Below, one piece after another: positions 10,402-17,497 of a DNA stretch of 55,434 nt; within the stretch, counting starts at the first letter, position 1, and every line of letters starts with the position of its first letter. Source of the DNA: a virus; the IMG/VR virus record IMGVR_UViG_3300033153_009453, positions 1-55,434 of that record. The stretch is one strand, 5' to 3'. The position numbers were made by a program, and so were the translations under genes. The notes below the pieces were generated by a model. The model worked only from the letters and a program-made list of their open reading frames with translations, was not told the origin of the DNA and searched no databases.

Positions 10402-10690
10402 AAGATAGAATGGCTTGACATTTCATGAAGTTATGGCTTAACAAAGCTTTAAATCTTGCTCAATTTTAACCGTAATCAATAGCCTGTAAAACAACTAACA
10501 ATAAAACCACCAACCAGACGCTAGTCTTAATATGGCTATTCAAAGCCTCTCCATACCATAATACTACAACCTCCAACCACCTTGCTTATTGATACCAAGT
10601 CTCATTAGTAGTCTCACTAAGCTTTAGAGAGCCAAAACTGTAAGCGTATTACTGTAGTAATACAGTCCCACATTACCCAAATAAAAGAAT
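10402..10690 (+). ncRNA. Possible early untranslated RNA
   Basis: This is the stretch transcribed from the perfect promoter at 10368-10395. Only a 19-codon frame (ATG near 10410, TGA as Gly) exists in it. It contains the hairpin GTATTACT-GT-AGTAATAC near 10647-10664. Either a regulatory RNA or a long leader for the early genes. Evidence is limited to promoter quality and lack of coding. Confidence 0.4.
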
Positions 10691-10725
10691 AATGGTATAT
10701 GTCAAGGCGAACTTGTACAAATAGT

Positions 10726-10753
10726 TTGCAATTAAGTCAATAAAGAGTATACT
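10726..10753 (+). promoter_or_regulatory. Early promoter of the TTGCAA class
   Basis: TTGCAA (10726-10731), 16 bp, TATACT (10748-10753). The same -35 variant followed by TTAA recurs at four other early promoters. Confidence 0.75.
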
Positions 10754-10798
10754 TATATTAGTTAAAGGAAAGGAATAATATTTATTAATAATAACATT

Positions 10799-10888
10799 AT
10801 GGGAACAGTAAAGATAGCAATAAGTCAAGCTCAAACTAGCTTAAAAGTAAAGAAAACATTAAATAAATATTATACTCCTAAATTGTAA
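10799..10888 (+). CDS. 29-residue peptide sharing its start with a later early gene
   Basis: ATG at 10799 opens a 29-codon frame (MGTVKIAISQAQTSLKVKKT, ending YYTPKL, then TAA). The first five codons ATGGGAACAGTAAA and the upstream ATTAT are nearly identical to those of the 85-residue gene at 12011. It may be a leader peptide, a decayed copy or simply the duplicated control cassette. It is too short for a firm call. Confidence 0.35.
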   Translation: MGTVKIAISQAQTSLKVKKTLNKYYTPKL

Positions 10889-10997
10889 AACTTTACAATA
10901 TATTCGCCGAACTGGTTTAATTACTAGACATGGTTTAACTCGGTTATAATAAAAGAAATATAAAAAGTTTTGCAATTAAAAGAATAAATGATATAAT
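10885..10997 (+). repeat. Early control cassette, copy 1
   Basis: In order: palindromic GTAAAACTTTAC, then ATATTCGCCGAAC, a TAGACAT word, CGGTTATAATAAAAGAAATA, then GTTTTGCAATTAAA leading to TATAAT. Copy 3 (15879-15991) keeps the same order, and copy 2 (12276-12440) has the parts rearranged. Each copy sits between early transcription units. Confidence 0.65.
10970..10997 (+). promoter_or_regulatory. Early promoter
   Basis: TTGCAA (10970-10975), 16 bp, TATAAT (10992-10997). First gene start is 31 bases downstream, behind the leader motif TTTAATTATAAGATTATG. Confidence 0.8.
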
Positions 10998-11027
10998 AGA
11001 GTTACTTTAATATTTAATTATAAGATT

Positions 11028-11192
11028 ATGGAAATAATAATAACATTCTGGTCACTAATATTGGGTAATATATTTATATTCTTTATTACTTTTCTTATTA
11101 CTGAAAATGAGGAGAAAATAGCTATAGTAATATTTCCTACATTCTTTATTTCAGTTTTTATATTAACTCTGGTTTGTTTAATTAATAATTAA
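11028..11192 (+). CDS. Small membrane protein
   Basis: 54 residues with two hydrophobic helices (residues about 4-24 and 30-52) separated by TENEEK. It contains no in-frame TGA. First gene after the promoter at 10970-10997. The start is preceded by the AT-rich leader motif rather than a Shine-Dalgarno. Function unknown; small early membrane proteins of phages often act on host membrane functions, but nothing here shows which. Confidence 0.7.
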   Translation: MEIIITFWSLILGNIFIFFITFLITENEEKIAIVIFPTFFISVFILTLVCLINN

Positions 11193-11196
11193 GATT

Positions 11197-11520
11197 ATGA
11201 GTGAGCAAGATTTAGTTTCTTTGATAGAAAGACAAGACAAGGGATGATTTACTTTATCTATCAAAGGTAATATGGATAGGTATATAGTGTGACTAACTCA
11301 TAATAATAATGTTTCGGCGAAAAGATTAAAAGCCCAAATTAAAGAGTACAATATATTAGATAATGTCAACCTTTGAGGTTGGATTGATAATGAAACTAAT
11401 AAGCAATATATAGACATTTCTACCTCATGTAGAAGCCTTGACTTTGCTAAGAAGTTAGGTAAGCTATATAAGCAAATTGCTATATGGGATATGGAAACAA
11501 TGAGTGAAGTGAGGATTTAA
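11197..11520 (+). CDS. Conserved-type early protein
   Basis: 107 residues. It starts 4 bases after the preceding stop. The pattern HNNNVSAKRLKAQIKEY, then NLGGWIDNETNKQYIDIST, then FAKKLGKLYKQIAIWDME recalls a family of small phage early proteins with a GW-D-T-G/N-x-x-Y-x-D core and an AI-W-D ending. The function of that family is not known to me. Two TGA glycines (VGL and LGG) fall in turns. Confidence 0.75.
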
Positions 11521-11537
11521 TAATTAATTATAAGATT

Positions 11538-11912
11538 ATGGCAACTAGTAACATACAACATACAGGACTAGAAGAAAGTATACATTTTATTGAGGATGAA
11601 GAAAATGTAGAATATATACAAGAATGCGTGGATTTTGATAAATATATTGAGGAGGTGAAAGTATATGATAATAATTCTAAAGAATGGGAGGAATTAGATT
11701 TAGAAATTAAAATGAAAGGTTGTTACTATGAATGAGCTAATTTAATTATAGAAAGTTCAGAAGACATTGAAGAAATGGACTTAAGCTTGACAAGCGAAAG
11801 GAAGATTACAAGAGCAATTAAAAGATTAGAAAAAGTAATGAGTACATATTCAATAAAAATTAAATGTGTAGGTAGTTTTAGCAATTGAGAAACAATTTTT
11901 GAAAGATGTTAA
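11538..11912 (+). CDS. Acidic protein of unknown function
   Basis: 124 residues. The N-terminal 60 are strongly acidic (HFIEDEENVEYIQECVDFDK) and the C-terminal half is helical with a TRAIKRLEKVMSTYS segment. Contains TGA at two positions. Leader TTAATTATAAGATTATG precedes the start. An acidic N-terminus could mimic DNA, but this is a guess. Confidence 0.7.
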
Positions 11913-11932
11913 AAAGAAAATTAAAAAAAGTT

Positions 11933-11961
11933 TTGCAATTAAAGAAAAAAAGTCTTATACT
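11933..11961 (+). promoter_or_regulatory. Early promoter
   Basis: TTGCAA (11933-11938), 17 bp, TATACT (11956-11961). It is followed by AAATAAGGAAAACAATTTTA and TTTAATAATTATAAATTATG, a leader shared with the gene at 13175. Confidence 0.75.
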
Positions 11962-12010
11962 TAGTAGTAGATAAATAAGGAAAACAATTTTAGTTTAATA
12001 ATTATAAATT

Positions 12011-12268
12011 ATGGGAACAGTAAAAAAACATGAAAGATTTTTTCATACTCCTGAAAAGGATATATTTTCAGTTCACTCTAATGAGTGAGGAGAAACTAAA
12101 GAAATAGGTAAAGCTAAAGAGTTTATACTATACATGAATTTCATGTTAAAATATGATAACCACAAGGAGGTTACTACTATATGGGAAGCCTTAGATAGTT
12201 TTCAAGCATATTATGCTTGACCTGAGGTTTGAGGGTGAATGGAAATATTTATAACTTATTGAAAATAA
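12011..12268 (+). CDS. Early protein of unknown function
   Basis: 85 residues (MGTVKKHERFFHTPEKDIFS, ending MEIFITYGK), aromatic-rich, with four TGA glycines including EVGGW. Its first codons match the 29-codon frame at 10799. No family recognised. Confidence 0.7.
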
Positions 12269-12275
12269 TAGTAAG

Positions 12276-12440
12276 GAAAACTTTACAATATATTCGGCGA
12301 ACGACTTATAAAGTAATTATTCTAATTGTCAAGCTAAAATACTTGCAATTAAAGTAAAAAGTCTTATACTACTATTAGTTCAATTGAGAAGCAGTAACAT
12401 TCTACCTCACTAATCATAATGTATTAGACAAGTATACAAG
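12276..12440 (+). repeat. Early control cassette, copy 2 (rearranged)
   Basis: AAAACTTTACAATATATTCG and CGAAC (12276-12302), then a TTGCAA promoter, then TCATAATGTATTAGACA and GGTATAATAAAAAGAATA (12410-12440). The same words occur in copies 1 and 3 but in a different order. Here the palindrome is TTCGGCGAA, the reverse complement of the TTCGCCGAA found in the other two copies. Confidence 0.6.
12343..12370 (+). promoter_or_regulatory. Early promoter
   Basis: TTGCAA (12343-12348), 16 bp, TATACT (12365-12370), ahead of the 196-residue gene. Confidence 0.75.
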
Positions 12441-12495
12441 AGGTATAATAAAAAGAATAGCTTCTACTTAATAATAATTCTTTAAATAAAATAAT

Positions 12496-13086
12496 ATGAA
12501 AAATATACAAATAGAACTACCTTTATTTACTGGCTTCTATCAAGGTGCTCACGACGGTAATATGGAGGTTGCAGAAGAGCAAATTATGGAAAACTATGAC
12601 TTTAATAATTATGATGACTTTATTAAAGCCTACAATATAGATTATAAAGCTATTCATAAGGAATATAGTAAAGATTATACTAATGAATATATTTCTTTAT
12701 TTGGGGAAAAAATAAAGAAAGTTACTTGAATAAATATAATTAAATTCATTAAACTAACTAGCCCACAATATTATAATTATTCTACTGATACAATAGATGT
12801 AGAAGTTGAAGTAAATCAAGAAGAGCTATTGGCTTTTATTAATAAAGCAGGTGTAAGCTTCATTCAATACATTAAGGGAACTAACACTTCTTCTGATTGA
12901 TTTATTACTTATATGCCTAATAATATAGAAGAGTATATTAAGAATATAATTGAATACCCTAACAGAATAAGCCAAGTGATAGAATACTATCTTGATAGTA
13001 TTACATTTAATGAGTACGATATAATTGAAAATATAGAAGTATCAGAAATATTTGAGAGTAATATCTCAAGTTGTCAAGCTAAATAA
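12496..13086 (+). CDS. Early protein, GFY-type N-terminus
   Basis: 196 residues. The N-terminus (IELPLFTGFYQGAHDGNMEV) resembles a group of phage-encoded proteins that begin with a short hydrophobic strand and FxGFY. The remainder is acidic and Asn/Tyr/Ile-rich. Only two TGA codons. The longest of the early genes and alone behind its promoter. Function unknown. A role in blocking host functions would fit its position only. Confidence 0.7.
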
Positions 13087-13096
13087 TAATATTAGT

Positions 13097-13124
13097 TTGT
13101 AATTATAAGAAAAATCCTTATAAT
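13097..13124 (+). promoter_or_regulatory. Early promoter
   Basis: TTGTAA (13097-13102), 16 bp, TATAAT (13119-13124), followed by the leader TTAGTTAAATAAGGAAAACA and TAATTATAAGATTATG. Confidence 0.65.
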
Positions 13125-13174
13125 TACTCTTAGTTAAATAAGGAAAACAATTTTAATTTAATAATTATAAGATT

Positions 13175-13336
13175 ATGGTAACTAAAAAAGAAATAAAAAA
13201 TCAAGTTATGAATTTAATTATTCAAAGAAAAGATTGGATAGAAGAGCCCAACATGGACAGTAGAGATTGAGAGTTAACTAATGAATATGATAAGTGATAC
13301 TTACAAGCTTGTCAAGATATAAATAACTGGCTTTAA
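13175..13336 (+). CDS. Small early protein
   Basis: 53 residues, hydrophilic (MVTKKEIKNQVMNLIIQRKD, ending QACQDINNWL), with two TGA glycines. The leader is nearly identical to that of the gene at 12011. No family recognised. Confidence 0.65.
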
Positions 13337-13354
13337 TTATTAATAATATAGATT

Positions 13355-13720
13355 ATGAGAAATATAGAAACAATAATTCTACTAGGACTATTAATAATGT
13401 TAATGATAATACTACCAACGCATCCTACTAACGCATATACAACCACTGATTTAGTAGAAGAAGAACAATGTTATAGTGACGGCGACTGTTACGACTTTTA
13501 CTTGATTGTAGAATGAGAAGGTTATAATGAAAGCTATTATACTAACTATTGGTATAATTGAAATACATATAAAATTCCAATGCCTAACACTAGACAACAC
13601 TTTCTTCTTTTACTTGGATACTTTGAGAATTGAACTCTAAGTAAGAATAATGATTATTATAATACTATGGTAATCCATAAGACATTACTGATGTATTGAA
13701 TGGAGGGTTTAATTTATTAA
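13355..13720 (+). CDS. Exported early protein
   Basis: 121 residues with an N-terminal signal-type helix (IILLGLLIMLMIILPTHPTN, then AYT) ending in a plausible signal peptidase site. It is followed by an acidic, Tyr-rich extracellular part with a Cys pair (QCYSDGDCYD) that could form a disulfide. Four TGA codons. Expression early in infection at the cell surface suggests superinfection exclusion or envelope remodelling, but this is inference. Confidence 0.7.
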
Positions 13721-13734
13721 AGTTGAAATTAAAT

Positions 13735-13762
13735 TTGACTTTGATAAAGAAAAGAATATAAT
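13735..13762 (+). promoter_or_regulatory. Early promoter of the TTGACT class
   Basis: TTGACT (13735-13740), 16 bp, TATAAT (13757-13762). The sequence TTTGACTTTGATAAAGAAAA through TATAAT is repeated almost exactly at 15838-15866. Confidence 0.8.
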
Positions 13763-13818
13763 AGAGTTAGTTAAATAAGGAAGCAAGGCTTCACTTTTAA
13801 TAATTAATTATAAACATT

Positions 13819-14133
13819 ATGAATAATTACAGAGTAATTATAGAAATAATAATAGAAGGAAAATGATTAGTTGAATTAATTTATAATTACAATAATGTAA
13901 GTTATGAAAAGGCTTATGAGTTAAGTCAAAATGAAGAATTACCTAAAGGTTACAAAGAGTGAAGCTTTGAAATTATAAGCATTTTAAAAATAATAGAAAG
14001 GGATTGCGACTTAGATGTGAATAATTATAAATCTTATTGTATAAGTGCAGATATTGATTTTAAATTGCAGGCTAGCTTAGATAATTTCCTTGAATGGACT
14101 GAGGATGCCTTAGAGGATTTAATTATAGATTAA
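13819..14133 (+). CDS. Early protein of unknown function
   Basis: 104 residues, acidic, with an N-terminal NYRVIIEIIIEGKG strand-rich part and a C-terminal acidic helix (FLEWTEDALEDLI). Two TGA codons. Leader AATTAATTATAAACATTATG. No family recognised. Confidence 0.7.
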
Positions 14134-14199
14134 TATTGTAAGTATATATAATTTAACTATTGTATATACTATAGAATTTTAATATTTAATTATAACATT

Positions 14200-14409
14200 A
14201 TGAGTAACAGGTATTTTGCAGATTACAGAAGGGGAAATATAGACGAACTAGCTATATACGACAGAGAAGAAAATGAGAACGGTATAGTTAATGTTGAAGT
14301 TGATTTTATAACATTAGAAGAGGATAATATAGATGAATGTGTAGAATACATTCTAAAAGAAAATAATATAAAAAAAGAGGAGGTTTGTGATTATACTAAT
14401 TTAATTTAA
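14200..14409 (+). CDS. Small acidic early protein
   Basis: 69 residues, strongly acidic (NIDELAIYDREENENG, then FITLEEDNIDECVEYILKEN). It has no TGA codon. Leader ATTTAATTATAACATTATG. Function unknown. Confidence 0.7.
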   Translation: MSNRYFADYRRGNIDELAIYDREENENGIVNVEVDFITLEEDNIDECVEYILKENNIKKEEVCDYTNLI

Positions 14410-14429
14410 TATTTATTAACTTGTAGATT

Positions 14430-14576
14430 ATGAACGAAAAATTAGAAATTCTTAGAGGGATTTTAAAAGACCAAAACGAGATTTTAATCATTTGTTCTAT
14501 TGAAAAGGAACATCATATTTTAAAACAAATAGAAGCTACTGAGGAGCAAATAAAACAAATGATTAATTGTTGGTAA
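14430..14576 (+). CDS. Small helical early protein
   Basis: 48 residues, predicted mainly helical (KLEILRGILKDQNEI, ending QMINCW). It starts 20 bases after the previous stop with the leader word CTTGTAGATTATG, which recurs at 15790-15802. Confidence 0.6.
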   Translation: MNEKLEILRGILKDQNEILIICSIEKEHHILKQIEATEEQIKQMINCW

Positions 14577-14743
14577 TAATATATTTATAGAATAATCCTA
14601 CCTTAGTAGTAATCTACCATTATAGCTTATATATAATATAAACTACCAAGTCATAAGTAGATAATAATGAAGAGTGAAAAAGCCAATAGTTCTTTAATAT
14701 AATCCGAATTTATATAAATTACTTTATTTCTTTATTTGGAAAA

Positions 14744-14872
14744 ATGGAAGAATTAGAATTAATTTGACAACTTGAAGAGTTGTTGGAGAGTTGAAATTAT
14801 CAACCTCAAAAGAAAAAGGAATTAGAGAAAAGTATTTTAAAACTTAAAAAGAAACTATGATTAAAGAAATAA
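14744..14872 (+). CDS. Small coiled-coil protein
   Basis: 42 residues, Leu/Glu/Lys-rich with heptad spacing (ELELIGQLEELLESGNYQPQ), ending KKLGLKK. Its 3' end overlaps the next gene by 16 bases. Function unknown. Confidence 0.55.
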
Positions 14873-15018
14873 CAGTAATGATAATAGTTATAACTATTTG
14901 TATAACCGCATATAGTATAAGTAAGGTATACAGTCCTTATAGCAATGACTGTGAGGCTTGTGAGTGTATTACTACTATCGAAAAAGACTGAAGCGAATAT
15001 GATGCCTTAATCTTCTAA
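14857..15018 (+). CDS. Small membrane-anchored Cys-rich protein
   Basis: 53 residues: one N-terminal transmembrane helix (residues 4-22, ITVMIIVITICITAYSI) then an outer CEACEC cluster that could bind metal or form disulfides. Overlaps the preceding gene, so translation is probably coupled. Confidence 0.6.
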
Positions 15019-15037
15019 TAATTATAACTAAAATATT

Positions 15038-15181
15038 ATGAAAAATAAAATAAAATTCTACATAAAGAAAACTACTTTACCCCACAAGGAATGGTGACCG
15101 TTTGAGAATAAAAAGAAAGCACACGAGGCTTTAATAGATATTAGGGATGATTTTCCTGATACGAAAGTATTTTCTAAATAA
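15038..15181 (+). CDS. Small basic early protein
   Basis: 47 residues (MKNKIKFYIKKTTLPHKEWG, then KKKAHEALIDIRDDFPDTKV). The composition resembles small nucleic-acid-binding or inhibitor proteins, but no family was recognised. Confidence 0.6.
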
Positions 15182-15185
15182 TATT

Positions 15186-15302
15186 ATGAAATTTGATACA
15201 AAAGTATTACTTTTTACTCTATTCTTATTTAGTCTTCTTACTAGTATTTTACTATTAATAGATTATCTAATGGAAAAAAAGATTTATAATTTAATCTTCT
15301 AG
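15186..15302 (+). CDS. Short single-pass membrane protein
   Basis: 38 residues with one hydrophobic helix (VLLFTLFLFSLLTSILLLID). It ends in TAG, starts 4 bases after the previous stop, and is followed by a C/G hairpin. Confidence 0.5.
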   Translation: MKFDTKVLLFTLFLFSLLTSILLLIDYLMEKKIYNLIF

Positions 15303-15307
15303 TAATT

Positions 15308-15332
15308 ACCCCCTTTAATTAGGGGGATTTTA
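15308..15332 (+). terminator. Possible terminator after the early cluster
   Basis: CCCCCT and AGGGGG arms around TTAATT, followed by ATTTTA. A compact GC stem in a very AT-rich region at the end of a gene run. The U-tract is short, so termination may be weak. Confidence 0.5.
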
Positions 15333-15394
15333 CCTTAGATGAGTAGGCGAACTATAAAAATCTAATTTGTCAAGAGTTTTCTTTAAATTTAAAT

Positions 15395-15422
15395 TTGCAA
15401 TTAAATAGTTATTCGTTATACT
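15395..15422 (+). promoter_or_regulatory. Early promoter
   Basis: TTGCAA (15395-15400), 16 bp, TATACT (15417-15422), 48 bases before the next start. Confidence 0.75.
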
Positions 15423-15469
15423 TAGGGTAGTTCAATTAAGAACACTTTATATTTTAATTATTATTTATT

Positions 15470-15769
15470 ATGAATTGAATAAATCATATAAGAGATACGA
15501 TTACTGATGAGGTTTTCATATTAAAATGAGAGAAAAGAAATTTATATAATTGAGATGATGTAGTATTTTTCTATTTATTTGAGAAAGATATTGATAAGAA
15601 TTTAATATCTCACAGGTGCGGGATATGTAAATATCTTGATTTAGATTTTTATTTTGAAAAATATTTTTTAAAAGATAAAAAAGTAACAACCTTAGAGGTT
15701 GGAGATTTTCAAAAATGAGAAGATATTTTCTTAGAACATAAAAGATATTGTCGAGCATCGAGAGGGTAA
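15470..15769 (+). CDS. Early protein with a possible metal site
   Basis: 99 residues, charged and aromatic, with HRCGICKYLD near residue 49-58 and a late HKRYCRAS. Two Cys and two His could bind zinc. Five TGA codons, the densest use among the early genes. No family recognised. Confidence 0.65.
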
Positions 15770-15838
15770 CCCCCCTTTATATTATTAACCTTGTAGATTA
15801 TGTTTAAAAATATTTTTAAAAGAAAATTAAAAATAAAT

Positions 15839-15866
15839 TTGACTTTGATAAAGAAAAGAATATAAT
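15839..15866 (+). promoter_or_regulatory. Early promoter of the TTGACT class
   Basis: TTGACT (15839-15844), 16 bp, TATAAT (15861-15866). Near-identical to 13735-13762. It overlaps the end of a 21-codon frame at 15800, which is therefore unlikely to be a real gene. Confidence 0.75.
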
Positions 15867-15878
15867 ACTCTTAGTTAA

Positions 15879-15991
15879 ATAAAAGCTTTTACATATTCGC
15901 CGAACTAATCATAATGTATTAGACATGTAATCCTCGGTATAATAAAAGAAATATAAAAAAGTTTTGACTTATAAGAATAAAAGAATATAAT
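15879..15991 (+). repeat. Early control cassette, copy 3
   Basis: TAAAAGCTTTTACATATTCG and CCGAAC, AATCATAATGTATTAGACAT, CGGTATAATAAAAGAAATAT, then GTTTTGACTTATAAG leading to TATAAT. It matches copy 1 at 10885-10997 over most of its length, and precedes the structured RNA and tRNA unit. Confidence 0.7.
15964..15991 (+). promoter_or_regulatory. Promoter of the structured RNA and tRNA unit
   Basis: TTGACT (15964-15969), 16 bp, TATAAT (15986-15991). Transcription would start near 15998, immediately before a hairpin and with no gene until 16480. Confidence 0.8.
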
Positions 15992-15997
15992 AGTTAT

Positions 15998-16120
15998 GTG
16001 TTACAAGCTAACGGTTCGGCTACCTTAAACACTTTAAAGATAAGAGGTATTAAAAAGAAAATCGTATAAGACAGTAGGGTTTAATATAATTAATCCTCTG
16101 AGCTGGGGTTTAAATCCCTG
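15998..16120 (+). ncRNA. Structured 5' RNA domain
   Basis: Starts with a stem GTGTT (15998-16002) and AACAC (16028-16032). A second closing stem is AGAGG (about 16043-16047) with CCTCT (about 16095-16099). It ends in a T-arm-like hairpin GGGG-TTTAAAT-CCCT (about 16105-16119). No open frame of note. The T-arm-like piece does not extend to a full tRNA because no matching acceptor 5' strand exists. Function unknown. Confidence 0.45.
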
Positions 16121-16124
16121 ATTT

Positions 16125-16247
16125 ATTAAAAACAAATACTTGTACATCAAGCTTCAAGGTAGCTCCTTGAAGGGTTGCAATTACATGCATCCTATAGAAT
16201 GTAATTAAGTTTCAAGTACTTAAGGTGTACAAGTATTTGTTTTTAAT
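16125..16247 (+). ncRNA. Three-way-junction RNA closed by a perfect 22-bp stem
   Basis: Arms 16125-16146 and 16226-16247 are exact reverse complements over 22 bases (ATTAAAAACAAATACTTGTA and two more). Inside are two 8-bp hairpins: CTTCAAGG/CCTTGAAG (16152-16159, 16165-16172, loop TAGCT) and AATTACAT/ATGTAATT (16179-16186, 16199-16206, 12-base loop). It ends 11 bases before the tRNA. It may be an independent RNA, an RNase III-type processing substrate or part of the tRNA precursor. No known family recognised. Confidence 0.65.
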
Positions 16248-16258
16248 ATAAATTATAT

Positions 16259-16343
16259 GCCACCTTAGTTCAGTGGTAGAACAAAAGTAAGCCAGCTTTG
16301 AGCTGGATACTTTCGGTCGCTGGTTCAAATCCAGCAGGTGGCA
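16259..16343 (+). tRNA. tRNA with enlarged anticodon arm, possibly tRNA-Gln(UUG)
   Basis: The acceptor (GCCACCT with AGGTGGC, discriminator A), D arm (GTTC-AGTGGTA-GAAC), 5-base variable loop (CGGTC) and T arm (GCTGG-TTCAAAT-CCAGC) are canonical. Between them the anticodon stem AAAGT/ACTTT (16284-16288, 16309-16313) closes 20 bases instead of 7. Those 20 bases contain an inner hairpin CCAG-CTTTGAG-CTGG. Read as an extended arm, the 7-base loop CTTTGAG gives anticodon UUG with U33 and A37. Removing 13 bases to restore a normal loop never leaves U at position 33, so a simple intron is less likely. CCA is not encoded. Identity is tentative. Confidence 0.75.
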
Positions 16344-16366
16344 ACATTTTAAATAAAGACAGTGAT

Positions 16367-16452
16367 GGATTGTATAATTCTGCTTTTGCAGATTGGGTTA
16401 ATTTTCTAGTAAGGGTTGACCTGCACATTATACAATCCTTTTTGTTTTTATT
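16367..16452 (+). ncRNA. Small three-way-junction RNA with 3' U-run
   Basis: Outer 12-bp stem GGATTGTATAAT (16367-16378) with ATTATACAATCC (16427-16438). Inner hairpins are TCTGC-TTTT-GCAGA (16379-16392) and GGTTAA/TTGACC (about 16397-16422). It is followed by CTTTTTGTTTTTATTTTT, so the element may be both an RNA and the terminator of the tRNA unit. Confidence 0.6.
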
Positions 16453-16479
16453 TTTGATTTTATTTCTTAATAAGCTAAC

Positions 16480-16725
16480 ATGAATTCTAATGTGCTTTCA
16501 CTTAAAGGTGAAACTCAGGGAGCTATTTATTTTATAACACTCAATTATTTAAGAGTAACTCAAGATATATTTTTTGGATATTATTGATATAGTAGATGGA
16601 TTAATGGTATACCTATAACAGTAGATGGGTACTGAGTACCCTATAATGAAGATAATGAAGCTGAAACTACTTCATATTGAAGGAAGAAAAATACTTATGC
16701 TCCCTTATTTTTTAGGGATTTTTAA
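16480..16725 (+). CDS. Small aromatic protein of unknown function
   Basis: 81 residues, Tyr-rich (GETQGAIYFITLNYLRVTQD, then GYYGYSRWINGIPITVDGYG), with TGA glycines between aromatics. First gene after the RNA unit. The 190 bases after it hold no convincing frame. Confidence 0.65.
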
Positions 16726-16916
16726 GTATCTCATCATATGATTAGGGGGTATCTAATGACATAATGAGAAGTAATAGAATATTTAAAAAGAATATATTAC
16801 TCTTTTTCAAAGAGTAGAAGAGGGCTTTATAGATAGTCTCCATATAAAATGAAAAAAGAGTTTATATAATTTTTTTATTTTACTTGGGCTATATTTATTT
16901 CTTAACAAGTCAATAG

Positions 16917-17369
16917 ATGTGATTAATAGTCAAGCATATAATACAAGAAGTTCCTGCTTATGGAAGAGAAACAACCTCCTATAAAATAGGAAGACAAATA
17001 TTCAAGGAAAACCATAAAGATTATGATTTACATAGAAGTCTGTACTATATCTTACAGAGGTTACCTAAGGAGTACTTCTGTATTAAGAAAGATATAGATA
17101 ATCCCTTATGGGGAAACTATATTAAATGGCTTAAAGGAAAGCCTAATGGAACATGGGATATAGATAGTCCAAGAGGTATCTACTTTTGAAAAATGGCTGA
17201 TTGGGGTTATTTTCGGCAACGCACTTGTTGGGGGGAATTACTAACCCTCAAAGATTGGGATTATATAATTAATCCCCCTAAAAGGAGGTTAAGAAGAATA
17301 TGAAATACTTCTTTAAGGAGAGGATTAAGGAAATTATTAATTAATAAAATAAAAAGATGGAAGGACTAA
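16917..17369 (+). CDS. Basic protein of unknown function
   Basis: 150 residues from ATG at 16917, with TGA as the second codon. Trp/Tyr-rich with a strongly basic C-terminus (PPKRRLRRIGNTSLRRGLRK). The GxxYFxKxxDWGYFRQR segment suggests a folded core. Overlaps the next start by 13 bases. No family recognised. Confidence 0.65.
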
Positions 17370-17470
17370 CAAATGAACAATTAGATGAATTGGAGAGCTA
17401 CTGTTGAGTAGCAAAATCTCTAACTTATACTGAGAGAAAATTGAGGGAGTACGAAAGGGGGGAAGTTTAA
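17357..17470 (+). CDS. Very small protein
   Basis: 37 residues (MEGLTNEQLDELESYCGVAK, ending REYERGEV), helical, overlapping the previous gene by 13 bases. Function unknown. Confidence 0.5.
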
Positions 17471-17497
17471 TATTTAATTTTATAAGATTATGTTAAA

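Larger units (their letters stand above)
9305..10798. other. Non-coding control region, probable origin
   Basis: About 1.5 kb without a convincing gene on either strand, lying between the divergent late and early operons. It holds the late promoter (9344-9371), a structured repeat (9412-9428 onward), two 21-bp direct repeats, an AT-rich tract, a long hairpin, four GCCATC words (10003, 10033, 10077, 10108), a GC hairpin (CCCCCTCGGGGG, about 10222-10234), and two rightward promoters (10368-10395, 10726-10753). The layout fits an origin plus a transcription-control hub, but replication from here is inference. Confidence 0.6.

Noticed and set aside
15800-15865. 21-codon frame with the common leader
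   Set aside because: It overlaps a strong promoter (15839-15866) and encodes a low-complexity basic peptide. Probably a duplicated leader only.
16284-16313. Ordinary 13-base intron in the tRNA anticodon loop
   Set aside because: None of the possible 13-base excisions leaves U at position 33, and bacterial tRNAs are not known to carry such small protein-spliced introns.
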